DNA from: Leptasterias polaris
Taxonomy: Eukaryota; Echinodermata; Asteroidea; Forcipulatida; Asteriidae
NCBI GenBank assembly: GCA_037783415.1
Contig: JAZGTN010000044.1
Coordinates: 1,745,501 to 1,809,500, forward strand
Reading direction: 5' to 3'
DNA: 64,000 nt
The notes beneath the pieces were generated by a model, which did not search any database, was not told the DNA's origin, and saw nothing but the letters and a program-made list of their open reading frames with translations. Every line of letters starts with the position of its first letter. The first letter of the stretch is position 1. Position numbers and translations under genes: made by a program. Below, piece after piece: positions 28,519 to 39,300 of the stretch.

Positions 28519-28644
28519 GATCCAATTTCATGGCTCTGCTTACCGCAGAATTCTGCGCTTATTAGCGCCCTGTATGAAGCACTTCGTTTTATGGGCCGTA
28601 AGCGCAGAGTTCCCTGGTAAGCATAGCCATGAAGTTGGCCCCGT
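28519..28644. mobile_element. Short palindromic element
   Basis: CCAATTTCATGGCTCTGCTT at left is mirrored by AAGCATAGCCATGAAGTTGG at right. The centre includes CAGAATTCTGCGCTTA opposite TAAGCGCAGAGTTC. Confidence 0.75.
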
Positions 28645-28951
28645 TTTGGGTTTATAAATCGTTAACCTGTTTGTAAGTGTGAAGTAATTCAACTGTAAGC
28701 CACGACCACTTCACACAAACTGGCTCCACTGATTACCAGAAGCCCATAGGAATTGCATTGAACAAGTTTTCTATGATGATTTGTGCAAGAAAAGTTAAGT
28801 AAGTTGACTTGGCATTTACATATTCTTCAAAAGACTATGAGGACTTCTCAGAATGGAAGGTTTCTTTCATTACAAAAGAAAATGCTTTTGAACTATGGCG
28901 TGGTTGATTTTTTGGTAAAATTACACCTGTGTGTCAGTTTTGGAGCCTGCA

Positions 28952-29098
28952 GCCGATTTCACGAAACGTAGGATTAATCCTATCTCGAGTTAGGACGAGT
29001 AACTCGTCCTATTACTTTAGACTAGTCCTATCTCTTAGCATTGCCTAGGAGGCACTAGGACTAGTCCTAAGTTAGGAAGAGTTTGGTGAAATCAACGG
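28952..29098. mobile_element. Fold-back element, GCCGATTTCACGAAAC ends
   Basis: GCCGATTTCACGAAACGTAG at left pairs with GTTTGGTGAAATCAACGGC at right. Several internal AGGACTAGTCCTA-type palindromes are present. Confidence 0.75.
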
Positions 29099-29286
29099 CG
29101 GAAGTGGCAAAACTTTGGGCCTATCGATGGCCCTATAATTATCTCAAATATCTTTTTCGTGACATACTCTGTCTGTGTGCCAAATTCCATTCTTGTATCT
29201 TCAAAGGCACAATCCAATAACTAACTGCACTATCAAGAAAAATAGCCATCTAATATGTAAATCAAATTTTTAAAATCAATCTTTCA

Positions 29287-29639
29287 TTAAAGGGTGTGTA
29301 CAACATTGGTAATTGCCAAAGACCTGTATCCACACTTGATGTGACCCAACATATACATGAAATAACAAACCTGTGAAAGTTTAAGCTAAATCGGTCTTCG
29401 GAGTCATGAGAAAACAGTGAAAAAAAACCTCATGTTTTTTAACTTCTTTTCAAACATCGGAATTTATCCTGCAGGATAAAGACTATTATTTTACTCATTT
29501 CCTAAAAAACTATGGCATTTCAAGCAAAACTATTTCAAGGGAAGTTTTCCACCATGACCATCTTTATACCATGTAAGTTATGTGCAAATCTGTGAACATT
29601 TATATTTTCATTCTTACCAATGTTGTACACACCCTTTAA
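29287..29639. mobile_element. TTAA-type MITE, TTAAAGGGTGTGTACAAC ends
   Basis: TTAAAGGGTGTGTACAACAT is mirrored exactly by ATGTTGTACACACCCTTTAA-like sequence at the right (one base differs). The interior shares CCAACATATACATGAAATAA and ACAAACCTGTGAAA words with the 3049 family. Confidence 0.9.
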
Positions 29640-31834
29640 CTCAGGTAATGGATCTTAAAAAATTTCTCTCATTTATGAGATACTTTGCCTTGAGAAAAGC
29701 AATCTGACAACTTGTGGTTGTAAAAATGTAAACAAGAAAATCTAAAGGATAACTACGTGATGAATGGGACCATTTTAAAAAGCCTTATTTGACAGTATTT
29801 TTCACGCCCCAAAAAGGACATAAGATATTTAGATATTTATTATTAATTTATTATGGACATAGGACCAGATTTTTAAACAGAGTAAGCAGTATTTAAGAGA
29901 AATTCTAGAAGCTTGGTTTCTGTTTTGGGTCAAGTATGTAAATATTATTGCAGGATATGGAAGGGTATTTTTTTTTCTTTACCATGCATTTATAAAACCT
30001 TGTGTTAACTCTTATCTTTTTAGTTATTTATTGGTAATTTGACTCTTTTAAGGGAATTTTTGTTGTTTTTTTATACAAAAATAAATAGAGTCGTGTTTCT
30101 TTTTTACAAATATTTAATATTTCAAAGGGATTTCCCTTTGTATGTTTACATAAAACGTTCCCTTCTCATTTTGCGGGCAATTGCCATTTATTGAAAAAAT
30201 ATCGTATAGCCCGTTATTTTAGCTAACTTTTGTAATTTTATTTATTGAATATGCCATTTTGTAGTGTTCTTAAATATTAGGGTGTTTAAGTTTGGGGAAA
30301 ATCAGTAGAAACTGCATATGAATCAGTTAATTTGTAAACAGAAGGAATTTTATCACTGTAGCTTGATCACACCTACATTTATTTATTCATTTATGTTGAT
30401 GGTTTGTTTGAGGTTGGGTTTTTTTTCTCTCTCTTTTCTTTTTTGTATGAAATAAAATATTCAAGTTTGTCACAAGCTATTGTCAAATGCAACAGTTGTC
30501 CAAAGCCACAAACCACATGTGCATTGAATAGATTTGTTTCTCTCGAAAGTTTCGACTTTCTTTTCAAGCACTGCTACTAAAAAGCAAAAATTACAAAATG
30601 GAAATAGAAATAAAAATTCACTCTGCTACATTATTCACATGTAAATTCCTAGTGGATTTGTAAAAAAACTTTGATGGACAATAAGTCGAAAGGGTTAGTC
30701 TTACGTTCAGCCGTTTATCGTGAATAAATCAGGGTCTGTCTGCTTTAAGGCCTGGTTGGTCTTGTTTTCAGTCGTTAATACTGAATAATTCAGGGAAACT
30801 TGTCAAAAAAAATTATGTAGTATATGCAAAGGTTAAACTTGTCACGAATTATTTCCGTGGTTATTTTGATTGAAAAACGGCAACTTTAAAACTGCAACTC
30901 AATTTAATATTTAGTCTTTGCCGAATATTTAACTTTGGAATGAAGTTTTATTGAGACAACTCAAATAAATAACTGGATTAATTTGCTAGAAATTTATATT
31001 TGTATTTTTTCATATAATATTATCTTTATTTCATGTGGACAATATTTGGTACTGTTAATTTCTTTAAAAGCTTGCTCAAGAAATTCACCGATATTTACAG
31101 TTTTGTTTGTGTATTTTTCTAAACACACACACTGTGCACTTACTTCTTTATGCACCGATAAAAATGTTTTTGGGATTTTCAGAATTGTAATAAAGCAAAT
31201 AATTAACAGGAAAACAATATACATAATCGTATGAAAGTTTTTTTTATTTCAATTTGTACATTTTCTTAAATCTTTTTATTGTATTTTTGTTAATTTATTT
31301 AAATTTTGTTCCTCCCTTTATTTATTTAATTTGTTGGAATGAAAAGGTTAGAAAAGGAAAATAAGAAATGCATTTCAATTAATGTTCTGAATGTTTTGTC
31401 TATCCTAACAAAGTAACATGATTTCGGACTTGAAAGCAAGTACATGCCCAAACATGAAAATAAACACCAAGCACGAACCACGCCAACACAGTTTGGGTTA
31501 TGTAATTGAGAAATGGGTAACGTGATCTACTATTAACAACTGAGATTCTGAAATTACACTTTTGAAAAAAATTGAAGAACTTGATGAAATTTCGGGAGTG
31601 TTCAAATTTGTTGGAGTATGTTTTTCAAATTCTCGTTGGCCGGCTAGGCCCTAACCCAACAAAACGAAAGAGAAGTTTTCAAAATGTAATACTTTCTTCT
31701 TCTTTTTTTGTATATAAAATAACGATTAGGCTAGGTTCAACTATAATTTTCAGTCTTCTCAAAGCAACTCGGGGTCTCTTGGGAGTCAGTCGAGGATTTT
31801 TTGTGTCACTAAACAGGAGTGTTGAGTGTCACTT
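29640..31834. other. AT-rich intergenic DNA
   Basis: Very AT-rich, with poly-T and ATTTATTTATT runs. No gene or repeat family recognised. Small open frames here have low-complexity Ile/Lys/Phe composition and no recognisable domain. Confidence 0.5.
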
Positions 31835-32645
31835 CACTATTTAATAGTCCAAATTCATGCGCCAAACTGATTATCGTAACTTGTAAATCAAGTTCTTTTG
31901 AACAATATCGTTTCTGGGGTCATGTAACTAATAGATGGTTCTGTGCTTCATCTGTTGAGGAGACTTGGAAAATTAGGCTTTAAAGTTGGTCATATTTGGC
32001 AGCAAGTCGGTTTGGGAAAAAGCACATTTTCGGGGTGTTTTTTCTGAAGTAATTAGCAAAGATTCCAAACGGCCGACCTTCCAAAAGTTGAAAAGAAATC
32101 TAAAGTTTGGGCCTAATTGTCTGAAAATATATTTGATTGTTTTTCAAGAGGCTGAGAGACTTTTAATTTTTTTTTAAATTATTTTTGATTATGATTCAGC
32201 ATAAGCATTGGTTGCTAATGGGAGTTCATTAGTGTGGTGGGTGCACCACACTAAATAGGCCAAAATTCATGCACCAAGCTGATTATCATAATTTGTAGGC
32301 CCTGAAAATCTTTTGAATTATAACGTTTTTGGGGTCATGCAATTAATAGATTGTGTAAATATAAGAATCTATCACAACCTGTGGGTTCTGTGCTTCAACT
32401 TTTGAGGAGACTTGATAAATTTAGGCGTTAAAGTTGGCCCTATTTGACCGGGGAAGTGGAGAAGTGCTTCAGGAAAACTGGCAGCAACTCACGGTTTTAG
32501 GAAAAAGCACATTTTTGGGGGGTTTTCTGGGGTAGTTAATAAAAATTCCAAACGGCTGACCTGCCAAAAAGTGAAACGAATTTTGAAGTTCAGTCGTCCG
32601 AAAATATTGAACGGTTTTCAAGAGGCTGAGAGACTTACACGATTT
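31835..32645. repeat. Tandem duplication of about 400 bp
   Basis: 31835-32165 and 32255-32640 share the same order of words: AAATTCATGC-CCAA-CTGATTATC, GGGGTCATG-AA-TAATAGAT, GTTCTGTGCTTCA, GGAAAAAGCACATTTT, TTCCAAACGGC-GACC and CAAGAGGCTGAGAGACTT. The right copy carries a few extra segments. Confidence 0.8.
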
Positions 32646-33534
32646 GTTGAGTATTTTTGAATATTTATCATTTAGCATTGGTTCCTATTATTTAGTGTGG
32701 TGCACCCATTGATCAACTCAGCGCGTGTGTGCACGTTCGATGGTCGATTTGATGGCCAAGCGCGTATGCTGCATGCTGAGAGGGGTATTTGCGTAAAAAT
32801 ACGCATGCGCGGCGGTCCCAGCAGATACCCAGATAGCACCTCCATCAAAAGAGCATGCAGTAGTGACGATGAGCATGCAGTAGATAAAGTGTAAACTTAA
32901 TTTTCATTTGCCTTTGATTAATTTCTTTTTGGAGAGAGTTGTCCTATCCAGTCAGTATAATGGAGATCAATGGGTGCTCCCTGGAGATCGAGTGCATCCA
33001 CAATAGTATGAAACAGCGCCCTCCAGTGGCTTAAGAAGTTCATTTGCACTAATGGCGGTGCTCATGAAATACCACGCGTGTCTGTACTGTAGTGTTTGTT
33101 GTTATTTTTCTACCTAGGCATGTGCAGCTTTGTACATTTTGTTGTTGTTGATGCAGAGTCATTCGACACGTCATAGTCTATCGAGGTTAAACGCACTCAA
33201 GAACATCCCAACGAAAAAGGCCAAGTCAAGGGGATAGAGGGCAGCATGCATGCAGCAGCAGTAGTGACTCAGTCGTGGTGAGTGAGTGAGTGAATGAATC
33301 AATTAATTTTATCAAAAAACATCCAGTGGATGGACTATACTGCTGTACTATCTATATAGTAGTATTTAACAGTATTTATTATTATTATTTTGAACTTGAA
33401 GGTTAACATTTCTAGGTCAAATTGTATTTTACAAGCCTATACAAAAGGGGGAAGGGGCTAGCTCGCTGCGGCACATTCAGACGGTATATAGCCGCTGCCA
33501 GAAGACATCAAGGCATCAAAGTGTACTGTTTTTT
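32646..33534. other. Intergenic DNA, no gene recognised
   Basis: Mixed-composition DNA with a short GTGAGTGAGTGAGTG run near 33277 and TATTATTATTA near 33375. No domain or repeat family identified. Confidence 0.45.
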
Positions 33535-33705
33535 TTAATGTGCATTACACAACACATGGGACATGTCCCTTCCGAGAAGGACAAAAAGTGTCTTGTTTTA
33601 TGTTTAACTTTAACTAAGGACACAAGACTCAAAGTCAAACCCACACTCTGCTGATCCGAAACACCACAGCTTGAGTCTGGTTGGTCAGGGCAGACTGCTC
33701 GGCAA
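33535..33705 (-). repeat. Degraded tRNA-Leu-derived SINE, antisense
   Basis: The + strand shows GTGCATTACACAACAC, AGGACACAAGACTC, ACCCACACTCTGCTGATC and ACACCACAGCTTGAGTCTGG, the reverse of the head and early body of 51607-52034. Confidence 0.7.
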
Positions 33706-34134
33706 GGTCGCGCCACAGCTACTCCTCCTAGATAGAAACCTTTGAGGTTGGGGTTAGCAATCGGCTAGAGCCTAGTGGAGCTGATAGTGATAGAATAAGG
33801 TCAACCACAGTAGTAGACACGAGTTACCCTAGCTAGCCCTGGTACTGGGAATAGGACGTCGGTACTTCTAGAAACTATGGTACATCATATGCTATAACAA
33901 AGTATAAGACTCCCCCCTTGAGCCTATAGGGGTCTAACATTTTGGGCCTCCGTAACGCTATTCGTTTTCAAAGTGGTCATCGATAGATCAACATTTTCTG
34001 GTCTTTAGCTAGCCCAGGTTGGACTCCTCCGTTGCATACAACGCGACAGAGTCCAGGGTATAAAGGGGCTCTGCCATTGCGAAAAAAATTTGAACTTTAC
34101 GCCTGCTCTAATCAGAATTGAAAATTTTTTCCTT

Positions 34135-34330
34135 GGATGACATTATTTCTGAAAATAAGTCCGAGTTGTGCACTGGCGATGTGACAACCTCAACTGACAT
34201 GGAACCAAGTCCACAAAAGAGGGCGCTGTCTAACCCGTAACACTCAACGTTTTTACTTCCGGGCGGCAACACGACTGAGTCACAGCGCCAGTGCACAACT
34301 CGGACTTATTTTCGAAAATAATGTCATTCA
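34135..34330. mobile_element. Fold-back MITE with roughly 50-bp arms
   Basis: The left arm includes AATAAGTCCGAGTTGTGCAC and the right arm its exact complement GTGCACAACTCGGACTTATT. Outer ends ATGACATTATTTCTGAAAAT and ATTTTCGAAAATAATGTCAT also pair. Loop about 93 bp. Confidence 0.85.
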
Positions 34331-34339
34331 TGGATGTAT

Positions 34340-35350
34340 TTGTTAGTTTTTGAACTCATCAAAAGTGTAGTTAAGGGCACCAAGAATAAATGAATGGAGT
34401 TTCAGCTTCTCAAATTAGGTAAAAATATGAAAAAATTGTACTCAAAATTTTGTTCGCATTGTACAGGATCTTTATACCCAGGACGTCAGTGCAGTGGCAC
34501 TGACTGACGTCCTACCGGGGCTAGTCTTTAGCCAGCAATAACTTCAGTTTCCATTGTACTACAAACCAACAAAAAAATTCCCAACACACTGTACATACAT
34601 GATTCACAATGATTCACATGATTCGAGTTACATGCAAACAAATATCCAAAAAATGAAATTTCCTACTCAATACTCACAATTGTTTTGCTGTCAAAGCACA
34701 CTCAATACATGACGAACCCGAATGGTCAGACCAGCCATTCTGTGAAAGGGGTGTAACAAAATATCTTGCCTCTTCATCGCGACGCACAGTCGCCAATCTT
34801 GCAGAGTGCACAAATAAAGACAGCGCAGTGTGCGCCGGAAGCCTTGTAACACCCCTTTTCTCGGAATGGTGGATGTCACTGTCACTGTCAGTGTCTGTAC
34901 ATTACACTATCTTGTATGCAAAGGAGGAGTGCAACCATGGCTATGGGTACCCTTATTTCAATGCATCTTTTTCACGACCATACTAAATAGCAAATAATAT
35001 ATCATTAAATAAGTTCATCTGGATTGTTGATAATCATGGATTAAGAGGTTCATTTTTGAGTGCAAGGATGAAACATGTGTCAATGTGTACTTTACACTGT
35101 ATTGACTCAAAATCAACAACTTTAAAAGGAAAGTTTTAAGTGTTGCCATCTAGATGGTTTAGGGAGGCCATTTGGATCAGACGAAGGGGGAGAACACTCT
35201 CAACAAAGACGACGGGGCATACAAGCTCCAGAACATTTATGACCAACTAGTCCAAACCACGCCTACAACGCTGTAGTATTATTGTGAAGCCAGATTACTC
35301 AATAATAAAGAACGAATTGAATACAAAGTGAATCTCCTGAGCGGTTTTAT
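34340..35350. other. Intergenic DNA, no gene recognised
   Basis: Contains a short hairpin around 34481-34512 (GGACGTCAGT ... ACTGACGTCC). No coding similarity recognised. Confidence 0.45.
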
Positions 35351-35354
35351 TCCC

Positions 35355-35692
35355 CGGTTCTCGACCATGCTGCTATCCCATAATATGTGGGTTCGGGTCC
35401 CGGTCGTGACACTTGTGTCCCTGAGCAAGACACTTAACTATAATTGCTTCTCTCCACCCAGGGGTAAAATGGGTACCTGTGAGGGCAGAGATGGTTCTTG
35501 TGATTGATTTAGCCTAGTAGCGCATATATTGCAGCACAGGCTGTATACTCCCCAGGGAGCTGAGATGGTTTAAGGAATGAAATAAATGGCCCAGTGACCA
35601 GGGGTAATAGTATACCTTGTTAGGCGCCTTGAGCATCCCTTGGGGTGGATATGTGCGCATTATAAATGTTGTTATTATTATTATTATTATTA
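35355..35692 (+). repeat. tRNA-Leu-derived SINE, near full-length
   Basis: Degenerate head with GTGGGTTCGGGTCCCGGTCG (B box), then ACACTTGTGTCCCTGAGCAA, CCAGGGGTAAAATGGGTACC, GTATACTCCCCAGGGAGCTG and a TTATTATTATT tail. Confidence 0.82.
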
Positions 35693-35841
35693 ATATGCTG
35701 TCCCATAATGTGTTCCCGCAACTCTAGAGGTCAATCTAATTTGCATAGGTCTCATTTGCATAGCATAGTAAACATTGCGTGTAATGATTTACATGTATTA
35801 TCAGGACACTACAAACGCCCTCTATGACCACCAAGAAAGGG

Positions 35842-35912
35842 TATAAAAGGCAGTTGAGCATTGGACATGGTTGCCAGTCTGACGAAGCTCCTAGCTTATG
35901 AGTGAAACGTAA
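35842..35912 (+). mobile_element. TATA-like box plus hammerhead-like motif
   Basis: TATAAAAGG at 35842 is followed 37 nt later by CTGACGA at 35879, a GCTC/GAGT stem and GAAACGTA. This repeats the arrangement and spacing at 12260-12328 although the intervening sequence differs. Stem I is weak (AGT/ACT). Confidence 0.4.
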
Positions 35913-36279
35913 CTAAAATAATATGTTTGATAATATATTTTGATATAAAATAATATGTAAGTAACATCTACATTAAAAGCAGATATCCTGCACATCTGTT
36001 CCTGCACAGTGTAGTAACAACGCTCGTTTCTGCTCAGCATTTTTCACTCCTCGACCGACTGTATACAGCTCGAAGCTACACAGCCATCATTGCCACGCGA
36101 TTCCCACGTTGCTTGGGTCTCCGTGCGGGTTGAACCATTTGACTTGACTCACGTCCACTGCTCACGTCATCTACATTATTTTGGATTTGAAAAAAATGAA
36201 CCTCTTAATCCAGCAAATAATATACTTTTAACTTTTGTCTTTAGATTGCGTATTGTATATGCATCATGTGATGTGGTGA

Positions 36280-36383
36280 ATGATGGAGGTTCTTCAGAAG
36301 ATCTACCCTAAGGTACTTTGTCTTCAGGATTTCCTAAAAGACCTTGGATGCAAGGATGTTGTCTGCGAAGATGACAAACCAGG
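36280..36383 (+). CDS. TERT: TERT exon 1, start codon and TEN domain
   Basis: Tandem ATG ATG at 36280-36285, directly preceded by an in-frame TGA (36277-36279), so translation cannot start earlier in this frame. Encodes MMEVLQKIYPKVLCLQDFLK then DLGCKDVVCEDDKPG. Donor CCAGG|GTAAGT, phase 2 out. The hydrophobic-helix start suits the TEN domain. Confidence 0.9.
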
Positions 36384-39300
36384 GTAAGTCAGCAATATTG
36401 TAAATTGTTACAAATACCTGCAGGATCTTTGTATTAGGATTACTCTGTTTAAAGGCACTGAACACGTTTGGTAATTGTCAAAGACCAGTATTCTCACTTG
36501 GTGTATCCCAACATATGCTTAAAATAACAAGCCTGTGAAAATTTGGACTCAATTGGTCATTGAAGTTGCAAGAAAATGATGAAAGAAAAAACACCCTTGT
36601 TGTACAAATTAGTGTGCTTTCAGATAGGAATAAAAGGCTTCTGGCCAGAAGTCTTTTATTATTTTAGTGAGAAATTACCTCTTTCTCAAAAACTACGTTA
36701 CTTCAGAGGGAGTCGTTTCTCACAATGTTTTATACTATCAACAGCTCTCCGTTGCTCATTACCAAGTAAGTTTTTATGCTAATATATATTTTGAGTAATT
36801 ACCAAACGTGTACAGTGCCTTTAAAGCAAAAAAACATCCGGCCACCATTTTGAAAAAAAAGCCTAACTTTTAATGTTTTTATTTTTATTAAAAGCAACAG
36901 GTGATATCCATTAGTTAATATAAAATACAAAGTAAATAAATACATAACATATAAAGTTAGACAACAAGAGACTGTGTAATTTTTATGATGAATTGTGGTT
37001 GAACAAAGAAAAATTGACAAGAGTGGGATTTGAACCGAAGATCTCCGGATTAAGGTGCTGGCGCTCTACTAGTCTTGGCCCAAGACGTCAGTGATTGATA
37101 GTGGATAGTGTACTTCGCTCGGTTACAACTCGTTATAGCGCGCCCCCTTGTGGCTTGAATTAACCAACTTGACTAGCTCTCTTTGGTTAATTCAAGCTGA
37201 CGCCTTGGGCCAAGACTAGTGCTCTACCAACTGAGCTATCTAACCCCATGTTGGCGGTCACCCTATTTTGTCAATATCTAATAATGTTAACCACACGTGT
37301 GTACCGTGGTGCATACAATCGCACTTTTTTTTGAAACATTTTGAGTCATGTTGTTTTTTTTACGCCGCAGTAACAAGTCAAGAGACTTAGGTCTGCCTTG
37401 GAATTCACATGGTTCAGGGGCATACTTTTGTTTACAATAGAGTTTTAAAATAAGAATTCTTCTGTGGTTGATGATGTGTCCCTGTTTTCAGGTTCAAGAT
37501 CTTCATGGAGAAAACTGTCGTTGGAGAGAGCGAAAATAGTCCGAAGTTCAGGGGGAAAATCGTGGATGATTACTCTGCTAGTCTAGAGGATGTTATTCAG
37601 GATGCTGTAATGGTCAGATATAGATTATATCACCACTCCTGAGTCCCTTAACGCTTTCCATTCCGTGCCTCCACCCTGCCCTGTCTCCATTCTGAACAAC
37701 CCCACCCTGCCCTGTCTCCACCCTGCCCTGCCTCCACCCTGCCCAACCCCATCCTGCCCTGCCCAACCCCATCCTGCCCTGCCCCCACCCTGCCCAACCC
37801 CATCCTGCCCTGCCTCCACCTGCCCTTCCCCCACCCTGCCCTGTCCCCACCCTGACCAACCCCATCCTGCCCTGCCCCCACTCTGACCAACCCCATCCTG
37901 CCCTGCCTCCACTCTGACCAACCCCATCCTGCCCTGCCTCCACCCTGCCTTGCCCCCACTCTGACCAACCCCATCCTGCCCTGCCTCCACCTGCCCTGCC
38001 TCCACCTGCCCTGCCCCCACCTGCCCTGCCCCCACTCTGACCAACCCCCACCCTGACCAACCCCCACCCTGCCCAACCCCCACCCTGCCCTGCCTCCACC
38101 CTGACCAACCCCATCCTGCCCTGCCTCCACCTGCCCTGCCCCCACTCTGACCAACCCCATCCTGCCCTGCCTCCACCTGCCCTGCCTCCACCTGCCCTGC
38201 CTCCACCTGCCCTGCCTTCACCTGCCCTGCCCCCACCCTGCGCTGCCCCCACCCTGCGCTGCCCCCACTCTGCGCTGCCCCCACTCTGCCCTGCCCCCAC
38301 TCTGAACAACCCCATTCTGCCCTGCCTCCACCCTGCCCTTCCCCCACTCTGAACAACCCCATCCTGCCCTACCCCATCCTGCCCTGCCTCCACCCTGCCC
38401 TGCCCCCACTCTGCCCTGCCCCCACTCTGCCCTGCCCCCACTCTGCCCTGCCCCCTCTCTGCCCTGCCCCCACTCTGCCCTGCCCCCACTCTGCCCTGCC
38501 CCCACTCTGCCCTGCCCCCACTCTGCCCTGCCCCCACTCTGCCCTGCCCCCACTCTGCCCTGCCCCCACTCTGCCCTGCCTCCACCCTGCCCTGCCCCGC
38601 CCCACTCTGACCAACCCCATCATCCTGCCCTGCCTCCACCTACCCTGCCCTTCCCCCACTCTGCCCTGCCCCCACTCTGCCCTGCCCCCACTCTGCCCTA
38701 TCCCATTCTGCCCTGCTTCCACCCTACCCTGCCCCCACCCTGCCCTGCCCCACTCTGACCAACCCCATCCTGCCCTGCCTCCACCTACCCTGCTTCCATC
38801 CTGCCCTGCCCCCACTCCGAACAACCCCACCCTGCCATACCCTGCACTTTCACCTAAATGTCTTCAGCAGCACATGACGTTAGCTAAAATCACATGAGCA
38901 TGTGTTTAAGCATAGAAGGCCCTTAGCAACACACTTAGCAGCAGCCACAGCTGCTGACGAGAGCACAGCCTAATTTGCTGTCCACTTGTAAATGGAAGTC
39001 AAAATTAACAGCTTCGGCATATCAATGGAAAGTCCAATTCAACATTGTTGTTGCAGCCAATAGCCATAGTCGTAGCTCAAGTTGCTTGATCCGGACATGC
39101 CAGACTTAGTGCCCTGTAATCATAGTCCTGATTGGTCAATGTATTAAGGGGCCGAGCTTCATGGAACGGTCAGCTTTGAATAAAAATAAAAAAGGGAAAA
39201 AAGAAAGAAGGTAAATTCAACTAGTGCCTTGAGCTTCGCCGTGTTTCTGTTTGTGCAGGATTTCACACAATTACAGTGTTTTATATCACATCGATAAATG

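Noticed and set aside
34691..34885. 64-codon minus frame
   Set aside because: No recognisable similarity or regulatory context; length is within chance expectation.
37614..38639. 341-codon minus-strand reading frame of Gly/Arg/Gln/Trp repeats
   Set aside because: It is produced by the C-rich minisatellite, where all minus frames stay open; no splice or start context and no known domain.
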